DNA of 34,905 nucleotides from a virus. A program made the translations under genes and the position numbers. This document shows positions 7,096-12,380 of the stretch, piece by piece. The notes below the pieces were generated by a model that saw only the letters and a program-made list of their open reading frames with translations, had not been told where the DNA came from and did no database searches. Positions within the stretch are counted from its first letter, which is position 1. Every line of letters begins with the position of its first letter. The stretch is taken from the IMG/VR virus record IMGVR_UViG_3300042353_000155, positions 1-34,905 of that record; one strand, written 5' to 3'.

Positions 7096-7328
7096 AGTTT
7101 CTCTCCACAATGCGGACACAGTTTGGTATTAACGTGTCGCATTTCTTTCAGTGTTCGGTTAAGTTTGCGGGCCTCGGATAGCTGACTTTTAATCATCTTA
7201 CGATTTCGTTCACCCTTAGCCTTGCTCAATTCTGATTTGAGGTGTAGCTTCATTTTGGCCAAACGGCCTTCGAATATTTCAATAAAGCCCGTTATGCCCG
7301 GGCCACTGCTTGCTGGTGTACCACTCAT
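7092..7328 (-). CDS. Hypothetical protein with half zinc ribbon (78 aa)
   Basis: Basic, helical protein rich in K and R (KMKLHLKSELSKAKGERNRK) ending KLCPHCGEKL, a single C-P-x-C-G zinc-knuckle half. Only one CxxC is present, so any zinc site would need a dimer or partner. The end codes GGA GAG AAA CTA TGA, giving the SD and ATGA for the SGNH hydrolase. Start 7328 (MSGTPASS) overlaps the upstream TGA. Confidence 0.75.
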   Translation of the reverse strand: MSGTPASSGPGITGFIEIFEGRLAKMKLHLKSELSKAKGERNRKMIKSQLSEARKLNRTLKEMRHVNTKLCPHCGEKL

Positions 7329-7567
7329 TTGCGTAGTCCTTTGATATCTTTGTATTGTACACGTATGTAACTGACCCACTCGGTACCCAGCTTCATGGGC
7401 AAATCCAAATGGACGCTTACCCTGGGTCCTTCTGACTCATTCACCATGTTGTCAGTATAGGCAGTGCCCACGTAGGGTATGCCCTTGTATGTACCTTCTA
7501 CCCTATCCCCAAACTGATATCGGGGCTTGGGTCTATGCATGGCAAAGTATTCAGCTAATGAGCTCAT
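7325..7567 (-). CDS. Hypothetical protein, small beta-barrel-like (80 aa)
   Basis: Contains YQFGDRVEGTYKGIPYVGTAY, a pattern of short beta strands like KOW/SH3-type barrels (GDRVxGxYKGxPYxGT). Ends YKDIKGLRK with ATGA overlap to the next gene. Start overlaps the stop of a NERI gene, behind its GGAG-like GTTGAACT end. Function unknown. Confidence 0.75.
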   Translation of the reverse strand: MSSLAEYFAMHRPKPRYQFGDRVEGTYKGIPYVGTAYTDNMVNESEGPRVSVHLDLPMKLGTEWVSYIRVQYKDIKGLRK

Positions 7568-7815
7568 AGTTCAACTCCAAAATTTCGTTTAATGTCATCT
7601 CCGCAATCTTTATACCCGTATCCAAAATCAGTATCAACCCCACCAGCAGCACGGCTATGGTCATAACAAACTTCAGCACATTCCCGAATAATCAACTCGG
7701 CGAACTTTGTCATGACAGTTGAGTCCAAGGTTTCACTTGGATGATACATATACACCGCATCACCCCACACAGCAATACCAGCCTGTTCAGCAAGTTCTTT
7801 AATTCGTTCGTTCAT
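7564..7815 (-). CDS. NERI-family protein 1 (83 aa)
   Basis: First (most distal) of the leftward NERI array. Begins MNERIKELAEQAGIAVWGDA, has the core KFAELIIRECAEVC, and ends DDIKRNFGVEL. In this family the ends and core are fixed while the segments between vary in sequence and length. The final codons are not a canonical GGAG here (TTT GGA GTT GAA CTA TGA still holds GGAG), serving the next gene. The function of the family is unknown; the conserved Cys in RECA may be structural. Confidence 0.85.
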   Translation of the reverse strand: MNERIKELAEQAGIAVWGDAVYMYHPSETLDSTVMTKFAELIIRECAEVCYDHSRAAGGVDTDFGYGYKDCGDDIKRNFGVEL

Positions 7816-8054
7816 TCTTCAACTCCGAAATGTTCTTTAATCTGTTTAATGTGTTTCATTGACCTTTGATACTTTTCAGTATCGTATCCATCACGAGTAA
7901 TTCCCATTTGGATAGTTAGAATACATTCTTGCACAATCAACTCGGCGAATGTTTCCAGAGTCTTTGCGGAAACACTAACTGGACTTCCTTGTTCTGGATA
8001 GCAAACCTCAATAGCATCGCTATCTTCCCAAAGTTCTTTAATTCGTTCGTTCAT
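7812..8054 (-). CDS. NERI-family protein 2 (80 aa)
   Basis: MNERIKELWEDSD start, FAELIVQECILT core, IKEHFGVEE end. Start overlaps the preceding member's stop (ATGA) and GGAG in the preceding GVEE codons is its ribosome-binding site. Intervening segment EVCYPEQGSPVSVS is unique to this copy. Function unknown. Confidence 0.85.
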   Translation of the reverse strand: MNERIKELWEDSDAIEVCYPEQGSPVSVSAKTLETFAELIVQECILTIQMGITRDGYDTEKYQRSMKHIKQIKEHFGVEE

Positions 8055-8332
8055 TCTTCAACTCCAAAATGTTTTTTAATATGTTCAATACCTAGCAATC
8101 TTCCGTTGACCCAACCACGATAGTAGTCAGTAAGTTCTTGATGATGATTCATAACATGCTCTGGTATCATTAGAATGTCAGCACATTCCCTCACAATCAA
8201 CTCGGCGAACTTTTCTGGATTCAACACCGTTATATAATTGCTATACATCTCGCCAGGTTTAGCATCACTTCCACCATATTGATACTTTTCCTCAAGCGAT
8301 TGGTTATAAAGTTCTTTAATTCGTTCGTTCAT
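8051..8332 (-). CDS. NERI-family protein 3 (93 aa)
   Basis: Longest member of the leftward array. MNERIKELYNQS start, KFAELIVRECADIL core, IKKHFGVEE end. The variable middle-to-end section (MIPEHVMNHHQELTDYYRGW) is longer than in its neighbours. Coupled at both ends by ATGA overlaps. Function unknown. Confidence 0.85.
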   Translation of the reverse strand: MNERIKELYNQSLEEKYQYGGSDAKPGEMYSNYITVLNPEKFAELIVRECADILMIPEHVMNHHQELTDYYRGWVNGRLLGIEHIKKHFGVEE

Positions 8333-8532
8333 TCTTCAACTCCGAAATGTTTCTTCAACACATCTCCATCAATGATTTCTTCGCACTCTTTCACTCCACG
8401 CTCCCATCGCGCCATCATAGCACGAAGGGCAGCAATGTTTTCACGATTGTGAAACATATCTCCTGAAAATATTGCAGCGTCAATAGAATCCATTGGGCCG
8501 GCTTCTAATCGTTGGTACTGTGAAGTGATCAT
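8329..8532 (-). CDS. Chimeric protein with NERI-family C-terminus (67 aa)
   Basis: The last residues (VLKKHFGVEE) and their DNA match the NERI array, but the MNERI start and FAELIVREC core are missing; instead it begins MITSQYQRLEAGPMDSIDAA and has NIAALRAMMARWERGVKECEE. Its upstream DNA carries a 23-bp element (8534-8556) repeated at 8766-8788. It looks like a different gene that has acquired the NERI end cassette. Confidence 0.75.
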   Translation of the reverse strand: MITSQYQRLEAGPMDSIDAAIFSGDMFHNRENIAALRAMMARWERGVKECEEIIDGDVLKKHFGVEE

Positions 8533-8533
8533 T

Positions 8534-8556
8534 TACATTTCTTTCCAATCTTAGTT
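8534..8556 (-). repeat. Direct repeat copy A (23 bp) before gene 8329-8532
   Basis: Reads ATTTCTTTCCAATCTTAGTT then ACT on the + strand. A second copy with one mismatch is at 8766-8788. In each case it sits just upstream of the start of a non-NERI gene on the minus strand and contains GGAAAG on that strand. It seems to be an alternative junction module inserted in the NERI array. Confidence 0.8.
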
Positions 8557-8561
8557 ACTGT

Positions 8562-8762
8562 CTATGCATCTATTATCTCAGAGTTTGGTTGAAGGATTTC
8601 CAGTGCTGCTTTCGGCATAATGCACCACAGACTGTGGGTGAAATCGTCAGACCAAATACCAAAAACTCCATACTCATCTGGATGCATCAACTTTTTTCGG
8701 TGTTGATCGGCTTCGTCAGCAGTTGAGAATCCTTTACTATAAGCCGTGAATAATGTGTTCAT
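8562..8762 (-). CDS. Hypothetical protein (66 aa)
   Basis: Reads MNTLFTAYSKGFSTADEADQ then a KKLMHPDEYGVFGIW segment; tryptophan-rich middle, no known domain. Start 8762 (MNTLFTAY) is preferred because GGAAAGAAAT from the direct repeat lies before it and the upstream gene stops two bases earlier. It sits inside the NERI array as a foreign cassette. Confidence 0.7.
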   Translation of the reverse strand: MNTLFTAYSKGFSTADEADQHRKKLMHPDEYGVFGIWSDDFTHSLWCIMPKAALEILQPNSEIIDA

Positions 8763-8763
8763 T

Positions 8764-8907
8764 TTATTTCTTTCCAATCTTGGTTACTACTTCTACTTTG
8801 CTCAATTGCAGTTGATAAAGGAATCTACGGTATGTCCGCAATGCTGCAATGCTCATTGGATCTGTCTCACCTTCAAGTTCAGCAAGTTCTTTAATTCGTT
8901 CGTTCAT
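8764..8907 (-). CDS. Chimeric NERI-family N-terminus fused to another body (47 aa)
   Basis: Begins with the family start MNERIKELAELEGETDP, then diverges to MSIAALRTYRRFLYQLQLSK and ends KVEVVTKIGKK. The FAELIVREC core and FGVEE end are absent. The last codons fall in the second copy of the 23-bp direct repeat. Start overlaps the previous NERI gene's stop (ATGA). Either a recombinant or a decayed member. Confidence 0.7.
   Translation of the reverse strand: MNERIKELAELEGETDPMSIAALRTYRRFLYQLQLSKVEVVTKIGKK
8766..8788 (-). repeat. Direct repeat copy B (23 bp)
   Basis: Second copy of the element at 8534-8556, differing by one base (CTTGG for CTTAG). Here it codes the end (VVTKIGKK) of the 8764-8907 gene and precedes the start at 8762. 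Presence both as coding and as non-coding junction DNA points to copying by recombination. Confidence 0.8.
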
Positions 8908-9107
8908 TCTTCAACTCCGAAATGTTCAGCAACTTTGCTTGCAATTACCGTTGATTTAACTTTATGACCTTCATATTCAGTGTCAGTTCGATAACATACA
9001 TCCATACATTCTCGCACAATCAACTGGGCGAACTTTTCCAAGTCAATGTTGTATTCTGAATAACGATGGTAGCATTGTTCAGCAAGTTGTTGAATTCGTT
9101 CGTTCAT
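8904..9107 (-). CDS. NERI-family protein 4 (67 aa)
   Basis: MNERIQQLAEQCYHRYSEYN start, KFAQLIVRECMDVC core (Gln for Glu), VAEHFGVEE end. Start 9107 overlaps the stop of a 39-residue membrane peptide gene (ATGA). The end supplies the SD for the chimeric gene at 8764. Function unknown. Confidence 0.85.
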   Translation of the reverse strand: MNERIQQLAEQCYHRYSEYNIDLEKFAQLIVRECMDVCYRTDTEYEGHKVKSTVIASKVAEHFGVEE

Positions 9108-9223
9108 AAAAACCACTCCATGTAAATCCAGGCCACAATGCAAGCAACATTGAACCATACAGCAAACAACACCATGTAGAGCATCACCTGAGCCCGCCGT
9201 CCTGCTTGTTCACCTTCGTTCAT
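9104..9223 (-). CDS. Small membrane protein (39 aa)
   Basis: MNEGEQAGRRAQVMLYMVLF followed by AVWFNVACIVAWIYMEWFL: one hydrophobic segment from about residue 13 to the end. Both ends overlap neighbours as ATGA. Its first codons ATG AAC GAA match the NERI start DNA, suggesting its start derives from the same junction. Function unknown; a short membrane peptide in a host-takeover operon. Confidence 0.7.
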   Translation of the reverse strand: MNEGEQAGRRAQVMLYMVLFAVWFNVACIVAWIYMEWFL

Positions 9224-9438
9224 TCTTCAACTCCTAATGTTGCGGGATTATGATCTAGACGGTTACCGTTATCGTCTGAATAGAAGGTGGCATCATCGTC
9301 TGTTATTGTAACACACAAATCGCTATGAAGCAAGTCATAATCGGTGAACTCACCCAAGTCTGTGTACACACGAAACTGGTACTTGCCCTGGGCTGTGTAT
9401 ATTAAATGGCCTTCTACTCCGTGTGCTGACAGTTTCAT
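9220..9438 (-). CDS. Hypothetical protein with GVEE end (72 aa)
   Basis: Beta-rich small protein (MKLSAHGVEGHLIYTAQGKY, FRVYTDLGEFTDYDLLHSD) rich in Asp, ending NPATLGVEE. Only the GVEE end is shared with the NERI genes; the rest is unrelated. This supports the view that GVEE is kept for its DNA (GGAG SD plus ATGA). Start 9438 overlaps the upstream TGA and has AAAGGA upstream. Confidence 0.75.
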   Translation of the reverse strand: MKLSAHGVEGHLIYTAQGKYQFRVYTDLGEFTDYDLLHSDLCVTITDDDATFYSDDNGNRLDHNPATLGVEE

Positions 9439-9635
9439 TCTTGTGTCCTTTGTGGGTAATAGTAATAACAATAAGGCCTGTTGGTGTTCCAATCTCCGGC
9501 CATGCCATCCAAATGCTGTAGGCTATCCACAGCACGATCTGTCATGCTGTCATGCTGATGCACAATCCATGGAGTGGCACGCCTTGCCCGCAGGTATTGC
9601 ATAAGATAGATCCGGCTTTGTTCCAGCTGATTCAT
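9435..9635 (-). CDS. Hypothetical protein (66 aa)
   Basis: MNQLEQSRIYLMQYLRARRA start, then a histidine/aspartate-rich centre and an unusual YCYYYYPQRTQE end. No family recognised. Kept as a gene because both ends make ATGA overlaps with neighbours and no other frame fills the space. Confidence 0.65.
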   Translation of the reverse strand: MNQLEQSRIYLMQYLRARRATPWIVHQHDSMTDRAVDSLQHLDGMAGDWNTNRPYCYYYYPQRTQE

Positions 9636-9727
9636 TCTGTATCCGTTCTTTTATCTTCGTTGGAGCGATATGCCATAAAGAACACACCCACGACAAATCC
9701 CATTACTAATCCCCAAAAGAAACTCAT
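9632..9727 (-). CDS. Small membrane protein (31 aa)
   Basis: MSFFWGLVMGFVVGVFFMAY then RSNEDKRTDTE: a single glycine-containing transmembrane helix with a charged tail, inferred N-out or N-in undetermined. ATGA overlaps at both ends. Function unknown. Confidence 0.7.
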   Translation of the reverse strand: MSFFWGLVMGFVVGVFFMAYRSNEDKRTDTE

Positions 9728-9915
9728 AGTTCAACTTTAATTTTATCTTTGGGAATCTGGTTATAGGGCATGTTGTGTTTGAGGCTCTCTTCCATGATAT
9801 GAGCCAAGTCATCTTCAAATTTTGTATATCCGGGATTGGCTCGTAGTCGTTGCCAAAATGGACTATTGGTGTCATTGCTGAACACTTCCTTGATACTGGT
9901 TTTATATGCCTTCAT
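9724..9915 (-). CDS. Hypothetical protein with VEL end (63 aa)
   Basis: Begins MKAYKTSIKEVFSNDTNSPF and ends PKDKIKVEL. The last codons (AAA GTT GAA CTA TGA) keep the GTTGAACTATGA junction of the NERI genes but with AAAG in place of GGAG, so the SD for the next gene is weaker. Body unrelated to the NERI family. Function unknown. Confidence 0.75.
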   Translation of the reverse strand: MKAYKTSIKEVFSNDTNSPFWQRLRANPGYTKFEDDLAHIMEESLKHNMPYNQIPKDKIKVEL

Positions 9916-10118
9916 TCTTCAACTCCAAAACGGTCTTGAATTCTTTGTTCAATCTCATAGCATCTATCCAGCGCCCAGTCATCGGGTTCAGAAATGTTTC
10001 CTACATTATGTGCAATATCCATACATTCCCGAACAATCAACTCGGCGAACTTTTCTGTGTTAAACCCACATTCAGTTTCAGATTGTTTCATCAATTCTTT
10101 GAGCAGTTTATAGTTCAT
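9912..10118 (-). CDS. NERI-family protein 5 (68 aa)
   Basis: Variant start MNYKLLKELMKQSETECGFN, core KFAELIVRECMDIA, end IQDRFGVEE. The start codon is again inside an ATGA overlap. The core DNA is nearly identical to other members while flanks differ. Function unknown. Confidence 0.85.
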   Translation of the reverse strand: MNYKLLKELMKQSETECGFNTEKFAELIVRECMDIAHNVGNISEPDDWALDRCYEIEQRIQDRFGVEE

Positions 10119-10360
10119 TCTTCAACTCCGAAATGTTTTAAAATCTCTTCTGCCAATTCTCGCCTACCCCTATTGTAGTCAGATACGCCACCAACTACGA
10201 CATTTTTATATTGTAATTTAACACATTCTTTGACAATCAGTTCGGCTAATCTATCAATCCGGCTAAGAAAAGCTGGGGCTGGTATGTTATAAAACCCCAT
10301 GTCCTCGCCGTAGCTGACAAGCCCAGCTTCCTCAAGCAAGTCTTTAATTCGTTCGTTCAT
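10115..10360 (-). CDS. NERI-family protein 6 (81 aa)
   Basis: MNERIKDLLEEAGLVSYGED start, RLAELIVKECVKL core, EILKHFGVEE end. The segment from the core through YKNVVVGGVSDYNRGRREL is almost identical, in protein and DNA, to the C-terminal half of the NERI gene at 20242-20478 on the other strand, the clearest recent duplication in the window. Confidence 0.85.
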   Translation of the reverse strand: MNERIKDLLEEAGLVSYGEDMGFYNIPAPAFLSRIDRLAELIVKECVKLQYKNVVVGGVSDYNRGRRELAEEILKHFGVEE

Positions 10361-10602
10361 TCTTCAACTCCGAAATGTTCTCGAATCTCATCACCCATGG
10401 TTCCGCCACCGTTTGATTTTTCACGCAGGATAAAATCCACTTTACCAGCACATTCCTTTACAATCAACTCGGCAAACTTTTGGTCATTATCTCTCTGAAA
10501 CGCATAGTGCGCTTCCGGGTAAGGTATTTTGTTTCCTTTAGCCCAGTCTGCTCTAACTTCTGCTCTAGCCTGTTCAGCAAGTTGTTTAATTCGTTTATTC
10601 AT
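10357..10602 (-). CDS. NERI-family protein 7 (81 aa)
   Basis: Begins MNKRIKQLAEQARAEVRADW, core KFAELIVKECAGKV, end IREHFGVEE. Middle segment is basic and aromatic. ATGA-coupled at both ends. Function unknown. Confidence 0.85.
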   Translation of the reverse strand: MNKRIKQLAEQARAEVRADWAKGNKIPYPEAHYAFQRDNDQKFAELIVKECAGKVDFILREKSNGGGTMGDEIREHFGVEE

Positions 10603-10793
10603 TCTTCAACTCCGAAATGCTTCAACACTTCACCGCCAATATCTTGTTCATTTGTATCTTGTGCCCAACTAGCACGATTGGCGCATTCCCGCACAATCAA
10701 CTCGGCGAACTTTGCTACATCTTCAAATGGGACTGTCCCTGTTCCGTCAAATAATTTTGCTTGGTAAGCAAGTTTTACAAATCGGTCGTTCAT
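10599..10793 (-). CDS. NERI-family protein 8 (64 aa)
   Basis: Shortest full member of the leftward array: MNDRFVKLAYQAKLFDGTGT start, KFAELIVRECANRA core, VLKHFGVEE end. Only about 45 residues separate start and end motifs. ATGA-coupled at both ends. Function unknown. Confidence 0.85.
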   Translation of the reverse strand: MNDRFVKLAYQAKLFDGTGTVPFEDVAKFAELIVRECANRASWAQDTNEQDIGGEVLKHFGVEE

Positions 10794-11020
10794 AGTTCAA
10801 CTCCAAAATGGTGTTTAATCTTTTTAACAGTGTCCTTGTCATGTTCCTTTAATGCCCGAACTCTTTCGTTGGCAAATGGCTCATGTGGGTTTAGTATCAT
10901 ATACTTTTGATCCACAAACAATTCTGCACATTCCCGAACAATCAACTCGGCAAACTTTTTTGTCTCAATTGTAAGCTCTAATTCAGCCTCTGTGGCAAGT
11001 TCTCGAATTCGTTGGTTCAT
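10790..11020 (-). CDS. NERI-family protein 9 (76 aa)
   Basis: First member of the leftward array in transcription order. Begins MNQRIRELATEAELELTIET, core KFAELIVRECAELF, end IKHHFGVEL. Start 11020 is chosen because the ATG overlaps the stop of a 38-residue gene and GGAG is seven bases upstream; a much longer in-frame extension runs through neighbouring genes and is rejected. Confidence 0.85.
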   Translation of the reverse strand: MNQRIRELATEAELELTIETKKFAELIVRECAELFVDQKYMILNPHEPFANERVRALKEHDKDTVKKIKHHFGVEL

Positions 11021-11133
11021 GTGCATACTCCAGTAGTTCGGTGTATGATAGTGTATTCGGGTATGGTGACCACACTGAGCAATACAATCCACAACAAGGT
11101 GGCTGTGATGATGCCCAAGCAGAACTGTTTCAT
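11017..11133 (-). CDS. Small membrane or secreted peptide (38 aa)
   Basis: MKQFCLGIITATLLWIVLLS then VVTIPEYTIIHRTTGVCT: a hydrophobic N-terminal segment (residues 4-24) and a short polar tail. The ending codons ACT GGA GTA TGC ACA TGA give a GGAG SD for the NERI gene downstream. Start overlaps the SWIM-gene stop (ATGA). Function unknown. Confidence 0.7.
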   Translation of the reverse strand: MKQFCLGIITATLLWIVLLSVVTIPEYTIIHRTTGVCT

Positions 11134-11465
11134 GCCAATTCCAATTGCTTAACGTGTTTGCAAGCACCACGATAGGTGTAGCCTGGGCAGGTGCATGTGC
11201 CCGCTGATGTGTCCACAGTGTAGGTTTGACCTTTGCTGCCCTCAACTGACACCACGTGGCTGGCCACAACAGGTGTTTCAAATGGATTGGGCGAGACCAC
11301 GTCAAACTTACGTGCTCGTCGATCAAAGCCTTTGATGGGCGATTTGAAGTAAAATGGCACAGTAGTACCTGAGCGTATGTAAGCAATCAGTGTGTTGCCA
11401 TCCAGCAGATAAGTGTGATTGGCAGTGTTACCTGGCCACGCAGTGGTTTCCAATAGGGCTTGCAT
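11130..11465 (-). CDS. SWIM zinc-finger protein (111 aa), first gene of the leftward operon
   Basis: The C-terminal half has TYTVDTSAGTCTCPGYTYRG followed by ACKHVKQLE, a textbook SWIM motif: C91-x-C93-x8-C102-x-H104. SWIM domains bind zinc and mediate DNA or protein contacts. The N-terminal part (LLDGNTLIAYIRSG) is unassigned. Start 11465 is chosen because the operon promoter at 11494-11522 places transcription initiation near 11487, so an earlier in-frame ATG (11522) cannot be used. No strong SD is seen. May be a phage regulatory protein; inference. Confidence 0.8.
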   Translation of the reverse strand: MQALLETTAWPGNTANHTYLLDGNTLIAYIRSGTTVPFYFKSPIKGFDRRARKFDVVSPNPFETPVVASHVVSVEGSKGQTYTVDTSAGTCTCPGYTYRGACKHVKQLELA

Positions 11466-11493
11466 AAAGAACTCATGTAGTTGGTATGTGATG

Positions 11494-11522
11494 ATTATAG
11501 CAGGTGTGGCCCGTGAAGTCAA
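11494..11522 (-). promoter_or_regulatory. Sigma-70 promoter of the leftward operon
   Basis: On the minus strand TTGACT (11517-11522) and TATAAT (11494-11499) are separated by 17 bp, near-consensus. Expected start near 11487, 22 bases ahead of the SWIM gene. No other strong minus-strand promoter was noticed between here and position 1, so this promoter may drive the whole 11-kb operon. Confidence 0.85.
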
Positions 11523-11673
11523 GGGTCAAGATTGCCAAACCCGAGAATCGGCTGCGAAAAAATTTTTGAGCATTCAGCGGCCAAAATACGGGAAAGCAAT
11601 TCGAAACGCCGCCCGGTACAAGCGCGGTCGCCGTTTCTCTTGGTGATTCACAATTCCCATGTTACAATATGGT

Positions 11674-11901
11674 ATGACTAAATGGATCACAATACTCACT
11701 GCCCTATCACTGCAAGGCTGTGCCACTGCATACACAGTGACCTCCACGGCCACATGGGTTGCAACTGGTAAAAGCGTAACGGATCATGTGACTAGTAAGC
11801 TCACATATGGTGATTGCGATGCAGTTCGTATGATAACAAAGCTAACTTACTACTGTGAAATGACGGATCCAAGTAAGACATACAACCGTACGGGACTGTG
11901 A
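11674..11901 (+). CDS. Small lipoprotein (75 aa)
   Basis: MTKWITILTALSLQGCATAY: signal peptide with lipobox L-Q-G-C16, so the mature protein would carry a lipid on Cys16 in a Gram-negative envelope. Remaining residues TVTSTATWVATGKSVTDHVT and a C-terminal Cys pair. A TTGGTG-17-TACAAT promoter-like pair ends at 11668, so transcription could begin at or next to the ATG. ATG at 11659 is an alternative start but would spoil the signal peptide. May act in superinfection exclusion or lysis; inference only. Confidence 0.75.
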   Translation: MTKWITILTALSLQGCATAYTVTSTATWVATGKSVTDHVTSKLTYGDCDAVRMITKLTYYCEMTDPSKTYNRTGL

Positions 11902-11921
11902 ACATAGCTACGCACAGGAGA

Positions 11922-11946
11922 CCCCGCTGTTGATGTGTGCGTATAC
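11922..11946 (+). repeat. CCCCGCTGT repeat, copy 1
   Basis: CCCCGCTGT, six variable bases, then TGCGTATAC. Preceded by AGGAGA. One of four copies (others at 12083, 12313, 12355) with pattern CCCCGCTGT-n6-TGCGTRTA confined to this intergenic region. Confidence 0.75.
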
Positions 11947-11957
11947 ACGAGCAATGA

Positions 11958-12071
11958 CTAGTTTATATGTTTGATCAACACTAGTATAATGCCAACACCC
12001 AGCGTGCCTGCCAGCATGCGCAGTAACCATAACAGCACAGTCAGCAGTAGTTCGGTTAGTAGTTGATTCAT
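11958..12071 (-). CDS. Possible small membrane protein (37 aa)
   Basis: MNQLLTELLLTVLLWLLRML then AGTLGVGIILVLIKHIN: almost entirely hydrophobic, one long or two short membrane helices. No good SD; the minus-strand DNA before the ATG is a repeat copy. Kept at low confidence because of its strongly non-random hydrophobic composition. Confidence 0.45.
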   Translation of the reverse strand: MNQLLTELLLTVLLWLLRMLAGTLGVGIILVLIKHIN

Positions 12072-12082
12072 AGTGTAGGAGA

Positions 12083-12105
12083 CCCCGCTGTGCGTTATGT
12101 GTATA
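12083..12105 (+). repeat. CCCCGCTGT repeat, copy 2
   Basis: CCCCGCTGT preceded by AGGAGA as in copy 1; the 3' half is degenerate (TGCGTTATGTGTATAT). Confidence 0.65.
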
Positions 12106-12298
12106 TGTCTAGATTGGGTCTATGCACCAAATGGCAGTCTGCTAACATGGCTAGACTCAATCGGTCTTCCCGTATGTAGAAGCGTATGCCCAGGGGCTGT
12201 GCTGAGTATGAGTAGCTACAGAATCCCAATTGATCCAGGGTGTCTGCATCCACAGTGTATGAGTCGTAACAGTATAAGCGCATACTGTATATAGTCAA
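12095..12298 (-). CDS. Doubtful hypothetical protein (up to 67 aa)
   Basis: Open frame giving MRLYCYDSYTVDADTLDQLG, FCSYSYSAQPLGIRFYIRED and an end at HRPNLDIYT. Composition is protein-like, but a TTGACT-16-TATACT promoter-like pair lies inside its first codons and no SD is seen. The opposite strand is also open (12097-12294). Translation is uncertain. Confidence 0.35.
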   Translation of the reverse strand: MTIYSMRLYCYDSYTVDADTLDQLGFCSYSYSAQPLGIRFYIREDRLSLAMLADCHLVHRPNLDIYT

Positions 12299-12312
12299 AC
12301 CAGTACGTTAGG

Positions 12313-12336
12313 CCCCGCTGTGAGCTCTGCGTGTAC
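12313..12336 (+). repeat. CCCCGCTGT repeat, copy 3
   Basis: CCCCGCTGT, six bases (GAGCTC), TGCGTGTAC; preceded by GTTAGG. Lies 42 bp before copy 4. Confidence 0.75.
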
Positions 12337-12354
12337 AAGCTGTGTGCAGTTAGG

Positions 12355-12380
12355 CCCCGCTGTTGATGTGTGCGTGTATA
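12355..12380 (+). repeat. CCCCGCTGT repeat, copy 4
   Basis: CCCCGCTGT, TGATGTG, TGCGTGTATA; preceded by GTTAGG as in copy 3. Closest match to copy 1 in its second half. Confidence 0.75.

Noticed and set aside
7564-10793. Regularly spaced blocks of about 25-30 bases looked at first like a CRISPR-type repeat array
   Set aside because: The blocks are the conserved start, core and end codons of consecutive NERI genes; unit length varies (about 195-280 bp) and every unit is an open reading frame with overlapping start and stop.
10790-11386. A 198-codon reading that would fuse the first NERI gene to upstream sequence
   Set aside because: It runs through the SWIM and membrane-peptide genes in another frame; the ATG at 11020 has GGAG and an ATGA overlap.
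12097-12294. Plus-strand 65-codon frame MCICLDWVYAPNG after an AGGAGA
   Set aside because: Cys/Ser-rich, SD spacing too long, and the opposite strand reads more like a protein; neither is certain.
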